DNA of 64,000 nt from Streptomyces sp. CBMA152 (lineage in GTDB: Bacteria; Actinomycetota; Actinomycetes; Streptomycetales; Streptomycetaceae). The notes under the pieces were generated by a model, which searched no databases, was not told the origin of the DNA, and saw only the letters and a program-made list of their open reading frames with translations. This document shows positions 25,327 through 34,230 of the stretch, one piece after another; the first letter of the stretch is position 1; every line of letters begins with the position of its first letter. The stretch is from positions 124,001 through 188,000 of the forward strand of contig NZ_MECJ01000028.1 in assembly GCF_014596475.1 (NCBI RefSeq), written 5' to 3'. Both the position numbers and the translations under genes were made by a program.

Positions 25327-26343
25327 TCAGCGCAGCTTGGGGTCGAGGGCGTCGCGCACCGCGTCGCCGAGCATGATGAACGCGAGCACCGTGATCGCGA
25401 GCGCCCCGGCGGGCCACAGGAGCATGTGCGGGGCGTTGCGGATGTACTGGGAGGCGGCCGAGATGTCGATGCCCCAGGAGACCGACGGCGGCTTGAGCCC
25501 GACACCGAGGTAGGAGAGCGTCGCTTCGAGGGAGATGTACGTACCGAGCGCGATGGTCGCCACCACGATCACCGGGGCCACCGCGTTGGGTGTGATGTGG
25601 CGCAGCAGCATCCGGGAGTTGGAGGCGCCGAGCGCCCGGGCCGCCTGCACGTAGTCGTTCTGTTTGGCGGTGATCACCGAACCGCGCGCGATCCGGGCGA
25701 TCTGCGGCCAGCCCAGCAGGATCATGAAACCGATCACCGGCCAGACCGTGGTGGAGGTGACCACGGACAGGAAGACCAGACCGCCGAGCACCACCGGGAT
25801 GCCGAAGAAGATGTCGGTGATCCGGGAGAGCAGCGCGTCCCAGCCGCCCCCGAAGAACCCGGCGAGCCCGCCCAGCGTCGAGCCGAGGAGCGCGACCCCG
25901 AGCGTGGTGCAGACGCCGACGGTGACCGAGGTGCGCGCGCCGTAGACCGTACGCGTGTAGACGTCGCAGCCCTGCCCGTCGTAGCCGAAGGGATGGCCGG
26001 GCCGGGAGCCCAACTGGGCCTTGGCCAGATCGCACTTGAGCGGGTTGCCGGAGGCGATCACCGAGGGCCAGAGCGAGATGAAGATCAGGAACAGGATGAT
26101 CAGGCCCGAGATGATGAAGACCGGGTTGCGCCGCAGATCCCGCCAGGCGTCGCCCCACAGGCTGCGGGGCTTCTCCCCGGGGCCCGTGCCCTCCGGTCCT
26201 CCGGGCGTCTTGTCCAGCGTCGCGCCCTCGCTCAGCGCGAGGTCCATCGCGCCGCCGGTGCCGGTCGGGGCGATGGCTCCCTGGCCAACGCCGCCCGCAC
26301 CGGTCGCGGCGACCGAACGTTCGTCGAAGTCGGGCTCAGGCAT
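25327..26343 (-). CDS. Oligopeptide ABC importer permease, DppC type, second cluster
   Basis: 338 residues from ATG 26343. The first 60 residues are a polar, Gly/Ala-rich cytoplasmic lead; EKPRSLWGDAWRDLRRNP is the OppC_N motif. Six membrane segments follow, and the EAA loop reads QAARALGASNSRMLLRH. The last 20 residues (FIMLGDAVRDALDPKLR) are the family's usual ending. The start overlaps the DppB stop by eight bases. The first 58 bases upstream of and including its 3' end are the same as in the third cluster's DppC gene. Confidence 0.9.
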   Translation of the reverse strand: MPEPDFDERSVAATGAGGVGQGAIAPTGTGGAMDLALSEGATLDKTPGGPEGTGPGEKPRSLWGDAWRDLRRNPVFIISGLIILFLIFISLWPSVIASGNPLKCDLAKAQLGSRPGHPFGYDGQGCDVYTRTVYGARTSVTVGVCTTLGVALLGSTLGGLAGFFGGGWDALLSRITDIFFGIPVVLGGLVFLSVVTSTTVWPVIGFMILLGWPQIARIARGSVITAKQNDYVQAARALGASNSRMLLRHITPNAVAPVIVVATIALGTYISLEATLSYLGVGLKPPSVSWGIDISAASQYIRNAPHMLLWPAGALAITVLAFIMLGDAVRDALDPKLR

Positions 26344-27259
26344 AGCGGATCCTCGGGTCGAGTACGGCGTACAGGAGGTCGACGACGAGATTCGCCACCA
26401 GGAACACCAGCACCAGAACGGTCACGAAGCCGACGACGGTCTGGGTGCTCTGGCGCAGGATGCCCTGGTAGAGCTGGTAGCCGACGCCGTGGATGTTGAA
26501 GATCCGCTCGGTCACGATCGCCCCGCCCATCAGGGCGCCCACATCCGTACCGATGAAGGTGACCACCGGGATCAGCGAGTTGCGCAGCAGATGCCGGGTG
26601 ATCACCCGGTGCCGGGGCAGGCCCTTGGCGACGGCCGTACGGACGTAGTCGGCGCGGGAGTTCTCGGCGATCGAGGTCCGGGTGAGCCGGGTGACGTACG
26701 CCAGGGAGACCGAGGCGAGCACCAGGCCGGGGATCAGGAGCTCGTTGAACGGCGCCTCCGGGGACACCGACGGCTTGATCCAGCCCCACTCGACGCCGAG
26801 CAGCAGCTGGAGCACCAGACCGGTGACGAAGGTCGGGATCGCGATGACGACGAGCGTGAGGACCAGCACCCCGGTGTCGACCGGGCGCCCGCGCCGCAGA
26901 CCGGTGACGACGCCGAGGGTGATGCCGATGACGATCTCGAAGACGATCGCGACGATCGTGAGCCGGATGGTGACGGGGAAGGCGGTCGACATCAGCTCGG
27001 TGACCTTCTGACCGTTGAACGCGGTCCCGAAGTCACCGGTGAACACGTTCCCCATGTAGGTCGTGTATTGCTGCCAGACCGGCTTGTCGAGGCCGAACTC
27101 CTGCTTGAGGCGGGCGGCGGTCGCCGGATCGCAGGCCCGCTCGCCGCAGAGCCCGGCGATGGGGTCGCCCATGACGTTGACCATCAGGAAGATCAGCAGC
27201 GTGGCGCCGATGAACACCGGGATCATCTGCAGCAGCCGCCGGATCACATAACGTCCCAT
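26336..27259 (-). CDS. Oligopeptide ABC importer permease, DppB type, second cluster
   Basis: 307 residues. MGRYVIRRLLQMIPVFIGATLLIF is the standard DppB N-terminus and is nearly the same as in the third cluster. The loop after helix one carries GLCGERACDPATAARLKQEFG. About six membrane segments are visible, with the EAA loop at YVRTAVAKGLPRHRVITRH. It follows the binding-lipoprotein gene by 72 bases, in which a stem-loop lies. Confidence 0.9.
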   Translation of the reverse strand: MGRYVIRRLLQMIPVFIGATLLIFLMVNVMGDPIAGLCGERACDPATAARLKQEFGLDKPVWQQYTTYMGNVFTGDFGTAFNGQKVTELMSTAFPVTIRLTIVAIVFEIVIGITLGVVTGLRRGRPVDTGVLVLTLVVIAIPTFVTGLVLQLLLGVEWGWIKPSVSPEAPFNELLIPGLVLASVSLAYVTRLTRTSIAENSRADYVRTAVAKGLPRHRVITRHLLRNSLIPVVTFIGTDVGALMGGAIVTERIFNIHGVGYQLYQGILRQSTQTVVGFVTVLVLVFLVANLVVDLLYAVLDPRIRYA

Positions 27260-27282
27260 GAACCGCTCCGGGAGTCGGGGAA

Positions 27283-27323
27283 GAGGTCCGGCCCGGCGCG
27301 ATGTGCACGCCGGGCCGCACCTC
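27283..27323 (-). terminator. Intercistronic stem-loop after the second binding-lipoprotein gene
   Basis: The core stem GGCCCGGCG (27290-27298) pairs with CGCCGGGCC region (27308-27316), and outer bases 27283-27289 pair with 27317-27323 with one mismatch. It sits between the lipoprotein stop (27332) and the DppB start (27259), the same place as the hairpins in the other two clusters. Confidence 0.6.
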
Positions 27324-27331
27324 CGCCGGCG

Positions 27332-28963
27332 TCAGCTGACCTTGATCTCGTTGTAGACCGGGACGCTGAACGGGTTCAGCGCGACGTTGGAGACCCGGGT
27401 CGAGTAGCCGGCGCTGCCGTTCTGGTACCAGAGCGGGATGGCGCCCATCTGGTCCCGCAGCACGCCCTCGGCCTTCTGGAACAGCTCGACCGCCTTGGCC
27501 TTGTCCGTCTCGGCGTTGGCCTCGTTGACCAGCTTGTCGAAGTCGGCGTTGGTCCACTTGCCGTCGTTGGAGGAGGCGTCGGTGTAGTACAGCGGCTGGA
27601 GGAAGTTCTGGATCAGCGGATAGTCCATCTGCCAGCCCGCCCGGAACGGCCCGGACATCTTGCTCTGGGTGATCTGGTTGCGGAAGTCGGCGAAGGTGCC
27701 GATCGGGTTGCCGACGCACGCCTTGTCGTTGCCCAGCGCGTTGTTGACGCTGTTGCAGATGGCGTCGACCCACTCCTTGTGCGAGCCGGTGTCCGCGTTG
27801 TACGAGATCTTCACCTGGCCGCCGGGGATGCCGCCGCCGTCCTGGATGAGCTTCTTGGCGGCGGCGGGGTCGTACTTGCAGGCGTCCCCGCACAGCCCGT
27901 CCTTGTAGCCGCCGGCCGCGCCGAGCACCGGCGAGGTCCAGTCGGTGGCCGGGGTGCGGGTCTTCTGGAAGATCGTGTCGGTGATCTGGGCGCGGTTGAT
28001 CGCCATCGACAGGCCCTTGCGGACCTTGGCCGCGCCCGGGGTGTTCCAGGCCGCGTCGTAGTACGGGAACGCGAGCGTCTGGATGATGCCGGCCGGGGTG
28101 TTGATGTACCGGTCGCCGAGGTCGGCCTTGACGTTCTTGAGCTGGGAGGCGGGCACGTCGTCGACGAGGTCGAGGTTGCCGGCGGTCAGGTCGGTGTAGG
28201 CGGTGTTGTTGTCGGTGTAGACCTTGAGGTCCACACCGCCGTTCTGCGCCTTGTCCGCCCCCATGTACCCGTCCCACTTGCGCATTTCCAGCTTCGAGCC
28301 CTTGGTGTACGAGTTGACGGTGTACGGGCCGTTGCCGATCGGCTTGGAGAGCCACGCCGAGTGGTTGTCGAAGAACGCCTTGGGCAGCGGCGCGAAGGCC
28401 GCGTAGCCGAGGGTGTCGGGCCACAGCGAGAACTTCTGGTTGAGCTTGACGGTGAAGGTGCGGTCCCCGGTGACCTTCAGGCCGGAGAGCGTGTCCGCGG
28501 TCGCCTCGCCCTTCTCGGGGTGGACCTTGTCGTACCCGTCGATGTACCCGAAGAAGTACGCGTTCTTCTGGTTGTTCTTGAGGTTGGCGCCGTAGTTCCA
28601 GGCGTCCACGAAGGACTTGGCGGTGACCTTCTCGCCGTTGGAGAACGTCCAGCCGTCCTTGACGGTGATGTTGAAGGTGGTCGAGTCGGTGGTCTCGATC
28701 TTCTCGGCGAGCATGTCCTTGGCCGCGCCGGTCTTCGGGTCGTACCGCTTGAGCCCGCGGAAGAGCATGTCGAGGACCTTGCCGCCCTGCACCTCGTTGG
28801 TGTTGGCGGGCTCCAGCGGGTTCTGCGGATCGCCCCAGGACGAGCTCACGATGCCGGCGGCGCCGCTTCCTCCGCCGCCACCGCCTCCGCCTCCGCAGGC
28901 CGTCGCCGCGAGGGCGACGACCACCGCACCTGCGGCCCACTTGGCCTGCGTGGCTCCGCGCAT
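27332..28963 (-). CDS. Oligopeptide-binding lipoprotein, SBP_bac_5 family, second cluster
   Basis: 543 residues from ATG 28963, six bases after AGGAGGA. The signal peptide MRGATQAKWAAGAVVVALAA ends in the lipobox AATAC; a run of nine Gly follows the lipidated Cys as a flexible linker. Family landmarks include EVQGGKVLDMLFRGL, TFNITVKDGWTFSNGEKVTA and the SFVDAWNYGA motif. It has exactly the length of the third-cluster lipoprotein, and the two share the unusual start MRGA-x-x-AKW. First gene of the leftward operon; ligand unknown, probably oligopeptides. Confidence 0.9.
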   Translation of the reverse strand: MRGATQAKWAAGAVVVALAATACGGGGGGGGGSGAAGIVSSSWGDPQNPLEPANTNEVQGGKVLDMLFRGLKRYDPKTGAAKDMLAEKIETTDSTTFNITVKDGWTFSNGEKVTAKSFVDAWNYGANLKNNQKNAYFFGYIDGYDKVHPEKGEATADTLSGLKVTGDRTFTVKLNQKFSLWPDTLGYAAFAPLPKAFFDNHSAWLSKPIGNGPYTVNSYTKGSKLEMRKWDGYMGADKAQNGGVDLKVYTDNNTAYTDLTAGNLDLVDDVPASQLKNVKADLGDRYINTPAGIIQTLAFPYYDAAWNTPGAAKVRKGLSMAINRAQITDTIFQKTRTPATDWTSPVLGAAGGYKDGLCGDACKYDPAAAKKLIQDGGGIPGGQVKISYNADTGSHKEWVDAICNSVNNALGNDKACVGNPIGTFADFRNQITQSKMSGPFRAGWQMDYPLIQNFLQPLYYTDASSNDGKWTNADFDKLVNEANAETDKAKAVELFQKAEGVLRDQMGAIPLWYQNGSAGYSTRVSNVALNPFSVPVYNEIKVS

Positions 28964-29120
28964 GGAGTCCTCCTGGGATCTCAAAACTGACTTAGGCCCA
29001 AATATCACCCCAGGAGTGGACAGAGCGCATGTCACCACACCCATTCGGGCGTACGGCGAAAAGGGAGGCGGGCACCGGAAATCGGCTGCGCCCGACCGTG
29101 CGGAGGTTGGAAAATAGGGC

Positions 29121-29933
29121 ATGACCTGGCATCTGACGGATGACGTAGAAGAGTTCCGGACCGTCACGGAGACGTTCCTGGCCACCGATCCGGCCCGCAA
29201 TACCGTGTTGCTCACCCTCACCGAGGGAGCGCGGTCCGGGGTCTGGCCGGGCGCGCGCTTCGGCTGGTGGACCGGGCCGGACGGCGCGGTGGGGGGTGCG
29301 TACATACAGACCCCGGGGATGCCTCCGGTGCTCGGCACGATGCCGGACGAGGCGGCCCGCGCGCTCGCCGGGGCGCTGCGCGGCAGCGGCCTCGTCGGGG
29401 TGAACGGCGCCACCGCCACCGCGCGGGCCTTCGGCGAGGCGTGGGGCCCGTACCAGGTGGACCGCGAGGAGCGGCTGTTCCGGCTCGCCGAGCTCGCCGA
29501 ACCGGCACCCGTCGGCGGCCGCTCCCGGCTCGCGACCGAGGCGGACGTGCCGCTGGTGACCGAGTGGATGAACGCCTTCATCGACGAGCTGGGGCTGCCC
29601 GCGGAGCTGGGCGCCGCGCGGACCGCGTCCCGCCGCACCTCGGCCGGGCAACTGGTGCTCTGGGAGGGCGAGGAGGGCCCGGCGTCCCTCGCCGCGGCCT
29701 CGGCGGTGCTGGCGGGCCAGTCCCGTATCGGCCCGGTCTACACCCCACCGGCCCTGCGCGGCCGGGGCTACGCGGCCGCGGCCACGGCGGCGGCCACCCG
29801 CCTCGCCACCGGCTGGGGCGCGGCCGAGGTCGTCCTCTTCACGGACCTCGCCAACCCGACGAGCAACGCGCTCTACCAACGGCTTGGGTATCAGCAGGTC
29901 CAGGACCATCTGGTGCTGGACTTCACGGGCTGA
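29121..29933 (+). CDS. GNAT-family N-acetyltransferase between two importer operons
   Basis: 270 residues from ATG 29121. The N-terminal half resembles the GNAT-like lead domain of tandem acetyltransferases (TDDVEEFRTVTETFLATDPARNTVLLTL). The C-terminal half is catalytic, with SRIGPVYTPPALRGRGYAAA as motif A (RGxGYA) and LFTDLANPTSNALYQRLGYQ as motif B. It diverges from the second lipoprotein gene and converges on the third cluster. Substrate unknown; a role in modifying imported peptides or amines is possible but only by position. Confidence 0.86.
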   Translation: MTWHLTDDVEEFRTVTETFLATDPARNTVLLTLTEGARSGVWPGARFGWWTGPDGAVGGAYIQTPGMPPVLGTMPDEAARALAGALRGSGLVGVNGATATARAFGEAWGPYQVDREERLFRLAELAEPAPVGGRSRLATEADVPLVTEWMNAFIDELGLPAELGAARTASRRTSAGQLVLWEGEEGPASLAAASAVLAGQSRIGPVYTPPALRGRGYAAAATAAATRLATGWGAAEVVLFTDLANPTSNALYQRLGYQQVQDHLVLDFTG

Positions 29934-29951
29934 ACAACGCGAGGTACGCGA

Positions 29952-29989
29952 GAGGGGCGCCCGGAACCGTGAAGTTCCGGGCGCCCCTC
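29952..29989. terminator. Bidirectional hairpin between the acetyltransferase and the third importer cluster
   Basis: Perfect 16-base-pair stem, 29952-29967 with 29974-29989, 6-base loop. It lies 19 bases after the acetyltransferase stop and 22 bases beyond the stop of the leftward ATPase gene. Confidence 0.85.
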
Positions 29990-30010
29990 GTCGTATGACG
30001 TGAGCCGCGA

Positions 30011-31165
30011 TCAGGCCGCGCCCACCACGTCCTTCTCCTCGGCGAAGTGGCACGCCGAGTCGTGGGCGGCCAGGGTGTCCTTGCCCTGGAACCGCTCCGG
30101 GATCGCCAGCAGCGGGACCTCGGTGGAGCAGCGCTCCTCCGCCTTCCAGCAGCGGGTGCGGAAGCGGCAGCCCGACGGCGGGTTGGCCGGGGACGGGACG
30201 TCGCCGGTCAGGATGATCCGCTCGCGGTGCTCGCGCGCGTCCGGGTCCGGGACCGGGACGGCGGAGAGCAGCGCCTGGGTGTACGGATGCGTCGGGTGCT
30301 CGTAGATCTCCTCGTCCGTGCCGATCTCGGCCATCTTGCCGAGGTACATCACACCGACGCGGTCGGAGATGTGCCGGACGATCGAGAGGTCGTGCGCGAT
30401 GAAGATGTAGGACAGGTTGAACTCGTCCTGGAGCTTCTCCATCAGGTTGATGACCTGCGCCTGCACCGACACGTCGAGCGCGGAGACCGGCTCGTCGCAG
30501 ATGATGATCTCGGGGTTGAGCGCGAGGCCGCGGGCGATGCCGATGCGCTGGCGCTGACCGCCCGAGAACTGGTGCGGGTACCGGTTGATGTACTCCGGGT
30601 TGAGGCCGACGACGTCCAGCAGCTCCTGGACGCGCTTGCGGCGGTCGCCCTTGGGAGCCACCTCGGGGTGGATCTCGAAGGGCTCCCCGATGATGTCGCC
30701 CACCGTCATACGGGGGTTGAGCGAGGTGTACGGGTCCTGGAACACCATCTGGATGTTGCGGCGGACCGCCTTCAGCGCGCGCCCGGACAGCTTGGTGATG
30801 TCCTGGCCCTTGTAGAAGACCTCGCCGGCGGTCGCCCGCTCCAGCGTCATCAGCAGCTTGGCGACGGTCGACTTGCCGCAGCCGGACTCGCCGACGATGC
30901 CCAGGGTCTCGCCCTGGTACAGGTCGAAGGAGACCCCGTCGACGGCCTTGACCGCGCCGATCTGCTTCTTGAAGAGGATGCCCTGGGTCAGCGGGAAGTG
31001 CTTGACCAGGTTGCGCACCTGGAGGATCGGCTCACCGCGGTCGACCTTGACGTCGAGGAGCGCCTCGACCTCGGTGGTCGTGGAGGCGTCCGCCTTCACC
31101 ACGTCCGTGACGCTCGCGGTGGGGGCGGCGTCCACGGCCTCGTCCTTCTTGATCGGCTCAGCCAT
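30011..31165 (-). CDS. Oligopeptide ABC importer ATPase, DppF type, third cluster
   Basis: 384 residues. A 45-residue N-terminal extension rich in Ala, Asp, Val and Thr (DEAVDAAPTASVTDVVKAD) precedes the domain and is absent in the second-cluster paralogue. Walker A GESGCGKSTVAKLL, signature QFSGGQRQRIGIARGL, Walker B IIICDEPVSALD, where Cys replaces the usual Ala, and H loop IAHDLSIVRHI. The Opp extension contains PSGCRFRTRCWKAEERC. The start overlaps the DppD stop by eight bases. Confidence 0.9.
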   Translation of the reverse strand: MAEPIKKDEAVDAAPTASVTDVVKADASTTTEVEALLDVKVDRGEPILQVRNLVKHFPLTQGILFKKQIGAVKAVDGVSFDLYQGETLGIVGESGCGKSTVAKLLMTLERATAGEVFYKGQDITKLSGRALKAVRRNIQMVFQDPYTSLNPRMTVGDIIGEPFEIHPEVAPKGDRRKRVQELLDVVGLNPEYINRYPHQFSGGQRQRIGIARGLALNPEIIICDEPVSALDVSVQAQVINLMEKLQDEFNLSYIFIAHDLSIVRHISDRVGVMYLGKMAEIGTDEEIYEHPTHPYTQALLSAVPVPDPDAREHRERIILTGDVPSPANPPSGCRFRTRCWKAEERCSTEVPLLAIPERFQGKDTLAAHDSACHFAEEKDVVGAA

Positions 31166-32216
31166 GGATCGTCTCCTTCCAGAAGTGGCAGGCGCTGCCG
31201 CGGCCGGGCAGGTCCGCGCCGTCCGCCTCGGTGACCGGAGCGAGCTTCGGCACCTCGGTACGGCAGATGTCCTGCGCCTTGGGGCAGCGCGGGTTGAACG
31301 CGCAACCGGTGGGGATCTTCAGCAGGTTGGGCGGCAGACCCTTGATCGCGTACAGCTCCTGGCCCTTCTGGTCCAGGCGCGGGATCGAGTCGAGCAGACC
31401 CCGGGTGTACGGGTGCGCGGGGCGCTTGTACAGCTCGTGCACCGGCGCGGTCTCCACGATCCGGCCCGCGTACATCACGGCGATCTTGTCCGCGACGTCC
31501 GCGACCACACCGAGGTCGTGGGTGATCAGGATCAGGCCCATGTGGTACTCGCGCTGGAGCTCCGCGAGCAGGTCCATGACCTGCGCCTGCACCGTCACGT
31601 CGAGCGCGGTGGTCGGCTCGTCCGCGATGATCAGGTCGGGCTCCAGGGCGAGCGCCATCGCGATCATGATGCGCTGGCGCATACCGCCGGAGAACTGGTG
31701 GGGGTAGTCGTTGACCCGCGCGGCGGCCGCGGGGATCTTGACCTTGTCCATCAGCTCGATGGCCTTGGCCTTCGCCTCCTTGCGGGAGGCGCCCTGGTGC
31801 ACCCGGAACATCTCGCCGAGCTGGTAGCCGACGCTCAGCACCGGGTTCAGCGCGGAGAGCGCGTCCTGGAAGATCATCGCGATCTTCTGGCCACGGATGG
31901 CGCGACGGTCCTCCGCGCTCATCTTCAGCATGTCCTCGCCGCGGAACAGGATCTCGCCCTGCGGGATCTTGCCGGGCGGCATGTCGAGGATGCCCATGAT
32001 CGCCTGAGCGGTCACGGACTTGCCCGAGCCGGACTCGCCGAGCACGGCGAGGGTCTCGCCCGCGCTGACGCTGTAGTTGACGCCGTTGACCGCCTTGGCC
32101 ACACCGTCACGGGTGTGGAACTCCACGTGCAGGTCCCGGACTTCGAGCAGCGGACCGCTCTTGTCGTCGTCGGCGCGGGGCGCCGGGACGCTTGCTGTCT
32201 TGTCGATGATGCTCAC
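31158..32216 (-). CDS. Oligopeptide ABC importer ATPase, DppD type, third cluster
   Basis: 352 residues from GTG 32216, six bases after GAGGAGGGCG. Compared with the second-cluster copy it has about 25 extra N-terminal residues (TASVPAPRADDDKSG). Walker A GESGSGKSVTAQ, signature QFSGGMRQRIMIAMAL, Walker B LIIADEPTTALD, H loop ITHDLGVVADV, and the extension PTGCAFNPRCPKAQDIC. Bases 31339-31421 are identical to the second-cluster gene. Confidence 0.9.
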   Translation of the reverse strand: MSIIDKTASVPAPRADDDKSGPLLEVRDLHVEFHTRDGVAKAVNGVNYSVSAGETLAVLGESGSGKSVTAQAIMGILDMPPGKIPQGEILFRGEDMLKMSAEDRRAIRGQKIAMIFQDALSALNPVLSVGYQLGEMFRVHQGASRKEAKAKAIELMDKVKIPAAAARVNDYPHQFSGGMRQRIMIAMALALEPDLIIADEPTTALDVTVQAQVMDLLAELQREYHMGLILITHDLGVVADVADKIAVMYAGRIVETAPVHELYKRPAHPYTRGLLDSIPRLDQKGQELYAIKGLPPNLLKIPTGCAFNPRCPKAQDICRTEVPKLAPVTEADGADLPGRGSACHFWKETIHG

Positions 32217-32230
32217 GTCGTACGCCCTCC

Positions 32231-33172
32231 TCAGCGCAGCTTGGGGTCGAGGGCGTCGCGCACCGCGTCGCCGAGCATGATGAAGGCGAGCACCGTGAGG
32301 CTCAGCATGGCGCTGGGGAAGAACAGCACGTGCGGAGCGGTACGGATGACGGTCTGGCCCGAGGAAATGTCGTTGCCCCACGAGACGGTGGACGGCGGCA
32401 GGCCGATACCGAGGAAGGACAGCGTCGCCTCGGTGGCGATGTATCCGCCGAGCGCGATGGTCGCGACGACGATCACCGGCGCGACCGCGTTCGGCAGGAT
32501 GTGCCGGATCATGATCCGGTTCGTGCTCGCGCCCAGCGCCCTGGCGGCCTGGACGTAGTCGGCCTGCTTGACCGTGATCACCGAACCGCGCATGACCCGG
32601 GCGAGCTGGGTCCAGCCGAGCAGGCCGAGGCCGAGCACCACGGACCAGACGGTGCGGTGGGTGAAGGCGTTCAGGATGACGATCGCGCCGAGCAGCAGCG
32701 GGATGCCGAAGAACACGTCGGTCAGACGCGAGAGCAGCGAGTCGATCCAGCCGCCGAAGTAGCCGGCCAGCATGCCGACGAAGCCGCCGAGCAGCGTCAC
32801 GAAGACCGTGACGCAGACGCCGACGATGATCGAGGCGCGGGCGCCGTACAGGACGCGCGAGTAGATGCTGCGGCCCTGGACGTCGTAACCGAACCAGTCC
32901 TCCTGGAAGACATGGCCGTAGTTCGGGTCGCCGAGGTAGTGCTTGGCGAGGTCCGCGTGGTCCGGGTCGACCGAGGTGAACATCCCCGGGGCGATCGCGA
33001 TGAGCGCCAACAGGACGATCAGCAGCGCCGAGACGATGAAGAACGGGTTGCGGCGCAGGTCCCGCCAGGCGTCGGACCACAGGCTGCGCGGCTTCTCCGA
33101 CGACGCGGTGGCGGCGACGGCGACGGCCGGAGTCTCGGTTGTGGCCTCGGCCTTCTTGAGGGTCTCAGGCAT
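32231..33172 (-). CDS. Oligopeptide ABC importer permease, DppC type, third cluster
   Basis: 313 residues from ATG 33172 (MPETLKKAEATTETP); the open frame upstream lies inside the DppB gene. EKPRSLWSDAWRDLRRNP is the OppC_N motif, six membrane segments follow, and the EAA loop is QAARALGASTNRIMIRH. The end FIMLGDAVRDALDPKLR is identical to the second cluster. The stop lies 14 bases before the DppD start, and the start overlaps the DppB stop by eight bases. Confidence 0.9.
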   Translation of the reverse strand: MPETLKKAEATTETPAVAVAATASSEKPRSLWSDAWRDLRRNPFFIVSALLIVLLALIAIAPGMFTSVDPDHADLAKHYLGDPNYGHVFQEDWFGYDVQGRSIYSRVLYGARASIIVGVCVTVFVTLLGGFVGMLAGYFGGWIDSLLSRLTDVFFGIPLLLGAIVILNAFTHRTVWSVVLGLGLLGWTQLARVMRGSVITVKQADYVQAARALGASTNRIMIRHILPNAVAPVIVVATIALGGYIATEATLSFLGIGLPPSTVSWGNDISSGQTVIRTAPHVLFFPSAMLSLTVLAFIMLGDAVRDALDPKLR

Positions 33173-34094
33173 AGCGGATCCTCGGGTCCAGAGCGGCGTA
33201 CAGCAGGTCGACGGCAAGGCTGGAGAGCAGGTAGACGATCACGAGGATCGTCACGATGCCGACCACCGTGGTGTTGTCCGACTGGTTGATCGAGCGGTAC
33301 AGCGTGTTGCCGATGCCGTGCACGTTGAAGATGCCCTCGGTGACGATGGCGCCGCCCATGAGGGCGCCGAGGTCCGTACCGAGGAAGGTGACCACCGGGA
33401 TGAGCGAGTTGCGCATCAGGTGGATACCGACGACGCGGCGGCGCGGCAGGCCCTTGGCGACGGCGGTGCGGATGTAGTCCGCGCGCAGGTTCTCGGCGAT
33501 CGACGTTCTGCTGAGCCGCGCGATGTACGCGAAGGACAGCGAGCCGAGGACCACACCGGGCAGCAGCAGCTGCGTGATGTCGTTGGAGTCCTGCACGGTG
33601 GGCGTGACCCAGCCGAGCTGGTCGGCGAAGACCGTCTGGAAGATGAAACCGAGGACGAAGATCGGGATCGAGATCAGCAGAAGCGTGACCACGAGGACCA
33701 GCTTGTCCGCGATACGACCGCGGTTGAGGCCGGCCAGGAGGCCGAGCACGATACCCACGACGATCTCGATGGTGAAGGCGATCAACGACAGCCGGATCGT
33801 GACCGGGAAGGTCTCCGACATGACGTCGAGCACCTTACGGCCGGTGACGAAGCTCGTGCCGAAGTCCCCGGTGATGACATTGCTGATGTAGTGCCAGTAC
33901 TGCGCGAGCACCGGTCGGTCGAACCAGTACTCGTGGCGCAGCCGCGCCATCGCCTGCGGGTCGGCAGGTCTGTCGCCCCACAGCGCCCGGACGGGGTCGC
34001 CGGGGAGTGAGTACACCATCAGAAAGATGAGCAGAGTGGTCCCGATGAACACCGGGATCATCTGGAGCAGTCGCCTCGCGACGTAGCGCCCCAT
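33165..34094 (-). CDS. Oligopeptide ABC importer permease, DppB type, third cluster
   Basis: 309 residues. MGRYVARRLLQMIPVFIGTTLLIF differs from the second cluster at very few positions. The periplasm-facing loop is different (ALWGDRPADPQAMARLRHEYW) and lacks the two Cys of the second-cluster protein. About six membrane helices; EAA loop YIRTAVAKGLPRRRVVGIH. It is separated from the lipoprotein gene by 136 bases that contain a strong hairpin. Confidence 0.9.
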   Translation of the reverse strand: MGRYVARRLLQMIPVFIGTTLLIFLMVYSLPGDPVRALWGDRPADPQAMARLRHEYWFDRPVLAQYWHYISNVITGDFGTSFVTGRKVLDVMSETFPVTIRLSLIAFTIEIVVGIVLGLLAGLNRGRIADKLVLVVTLLLISIPIFVLGFIFQTVFADQLGWVTPTVQDSNDITQLLLPGVVLGSLSFAYIARLSRTSIAENLRADYIRTAVAKGLPRRRVVGIHLMRNSLIPVVTFLGTDLGALMGGAIVTEGIFNVHGIGNTLYRSINQSDNTTVVGIVTILVIVYLLSSLAVDLLYAALDPRIRYA

Positions 34095-34118
34095 CGAGCC
34101 TCCATTGTCAGCCGCCAG

Positions 34119-34161
34119 CAGCCGGCCCGCCCCGCTCCTCGTGGGAGGGGCGGGCCGGCTG
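34119..34161 (-). terminator. Intercistronic stem-loop after the third binding-lipoprotein gene
   Basis: Arms 34119-34133 and 34147-34161 are perfectly complementary over 15 bases (CAGCCGGCCCGCCCC and complement), with a 13-base loop. It lies between the lipoprotein stop (34231) and the DppB start (34094). Confidence 0.65.
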
Positions 34162-34230
34162 CCCTGCGCGAACGGTGTGGCGCCGGCGATGCCGGAACGC
34201 CTGGGTGAATCGACCGTTAGCGGCCTGGAA

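Noticed and set aside
31158..33080. Possible fusion of a DppD ATPase with an upstream domain
   Set aside because: The frame upstream of GTG 32216 overlaps the DppC gene and encodes Arg/Pro-rich shadow sequence. The GTG has a GAGGAGGG site.
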